A stretch of 5,810 nucleotides of DNA. Source: Bacteroidales bacterium UBA2716. GTDB taxonomy: Bacteria > Bacteroidota > Bacteroidia > Bacteroidales > UBA932. A program made the position numbers and the translations under genes. Shown in pieces: positions 5,675 to 5,810 of this stretch. Every line of letters starts with the position of its first letter. Within the stretch, counting starts at the first letter, position 1. The notes beneath the pieces are model-generated. The model worked only from the letters and a program-made list of their open reading frames with translations, searched no databases and was not told the origin of the DNA. The stretch spans positions 4,419 through 10,228 of the forward strand of contig DEKS01000041.1 of NCBI GenBank assembly GCA_002354005.1, in the 5' to 3' direction.

Positions 5675-5678
5675 AGAA

Positions 5679-5810
5679 ATGTACAGCTTCTTAAAAAACA
5701 AGGAAGGTGAGCTCATGCTCATCTTCAACCCTTCTCTCGGGGAAGCCCCCGAACTCTCCATGTTCCTCTACGACGATTCCGGCACGGGCCTGCTGCTGCA
5801 GGACCTGTTT
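5679..5810 (+). CDS. Unrecognised protein, N-terminal 44 codons (runs off the window)
   Basis: An open frame of 44 codons continues past the window end, beginning MYSFLKNKEGELMLIFNPSL and going on to MFLYDDSGTGLLLQDLF. The base composition, especially GC at third positions after residue 13, resembles the other genes here. I do not recognise a family from this much; it has no signal peptide and no membrane segment. An alternative start is the ATG at 5715, preceded by AGGAAGG with 7 nt spacing and by an A-rich stretch; that start lies 44 nt after boxA, similar to the 38 nt at the first copy. If 5679 is used, the leader stem ends only 4 nt before it and would hinder initiation. It is probably the first gene of a rightward operon. 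Confidence 0.5.
   Translation, partial: MYSFLKNKEGELMLIFNPSLGEAPELSMFLYDDSGTGLLLQDLF

Larger units (their letters stand above)
5347..5678. other. Divergent regulatory region between the phosphatase and the last gene
   Basis: 332 bp with no coding region I can support on either strand. It holds, left to right: the phosphatase promoter overlapped by a terminator-like hairpin, a short stretch without recognisable signals (about 5397-5447), an inverted repeat with a third half-site, a rightward promoter, and a foldable leader with a boxA-like sequence. Individual elements are listed separately. Confidence 0.7.

Noticed and set aside
5540..5761. Minus-strand open frames across the leader and the last gene, and at 5303-5527
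   Set aside because: They run through the promoter, inverted repeats and structured leader, have no domain content, and have no supporting promoter.
5576..5810. Retron-like arrangement (inverted repeats flanking a structured RNA before a gene)
   Set aside because: The visible 44 codons do not look like a reverse transcriptase N-terminus, and boxA explains part of the conserved-looking sequence. It would be reopened only if the continuation past 5810 encoded a reverse transcriptase.
5657..5810. Start of an rRNA operon, suggested by the boxA-like sequence
   Set aside because: The sequence after it is an open protein-coding frame and shows no rRNA or tRNA features.
1..5810. CRISPR arrays, tRNA genes, insertion sequences or attachment sites
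   Set aside because: No regularly spaced repeats, cloverleaf-like sequence, transposase motif or terminal repeat pair was seen on either strand.

Overview
The window looks like chromosomal DNA from a member of the Bacteroidota, probably Bacteroidales with moderately high GC. Three things point there: several copies of the Bacteroidota sigma-70 -7 box TAnnTTTG at sensible places, a SusC/RagA-type plug domain protein, and a small membrane-anchored AraC-type regulator of a kind common in that order. I cannot fix the genus; an Alistipes-like organism is possible but unproven.

Layout. Positions 1-2770 hold a tight co-directional block: the 3' end of leuS (leucyl-tRNA synthetase), then two tandem YitT-family membrane proteins separated by 0 and 1 nt. 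A boxA-like sequence (2771-2784) follows at once and leads into a 175-residue protein with one N-terminal membrane segment and an AraC-type helix-turn-helix domain (2823-3350). It converges on an RluA-family pseudouridine synthase on the minus strand (3372-4070). A 54-nt divergent promoter region separates that gene from a small plus-strand lipoprotein that is essentially a free-standing SusC-type plug domain (4125-4571). Next comes a minus-strand relic of an AraC-type C-terminus (4585-4683), then a CpsB/YwqE-type PHP-family phosphatase on the minus strand (4708-5346).

The right end (5347-5678) is a 332-bp divergent regulatory region. It carries a promoter for the phosphatase overlapped by a terminator-like hairpin, a 10-bp inverted repeat with a third related half-site, a second promoter (TTG-N19-TAACTTTG) reading rightward, and a roughly 150-nt structured leader. 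In the leader, a perfect 12-bp stem buries part of a second boxA-like sequence. The window then runs into the first 44 codons of an unrecognised gene (5679 onward).

How the parts may work together. The left block is housekeeping (translation plus membrane proteins of unknown substrate). The right-hand part hints at cell-envelope polysaccharide biology: CpsB-type phosphatases regulate capsule tyrosine kinases, and boxA-type antitermination suits long operons. This link is inference, because the downstream operon lies outside the window. The most interesting observations are the boxA-containing foldable leader, the recurrent placement of TAnnTTTG only 5-7 nt before ATG (suggesting leaderless or near-leaderless mRNAs), and the orphan plug-domain lipoprotein.
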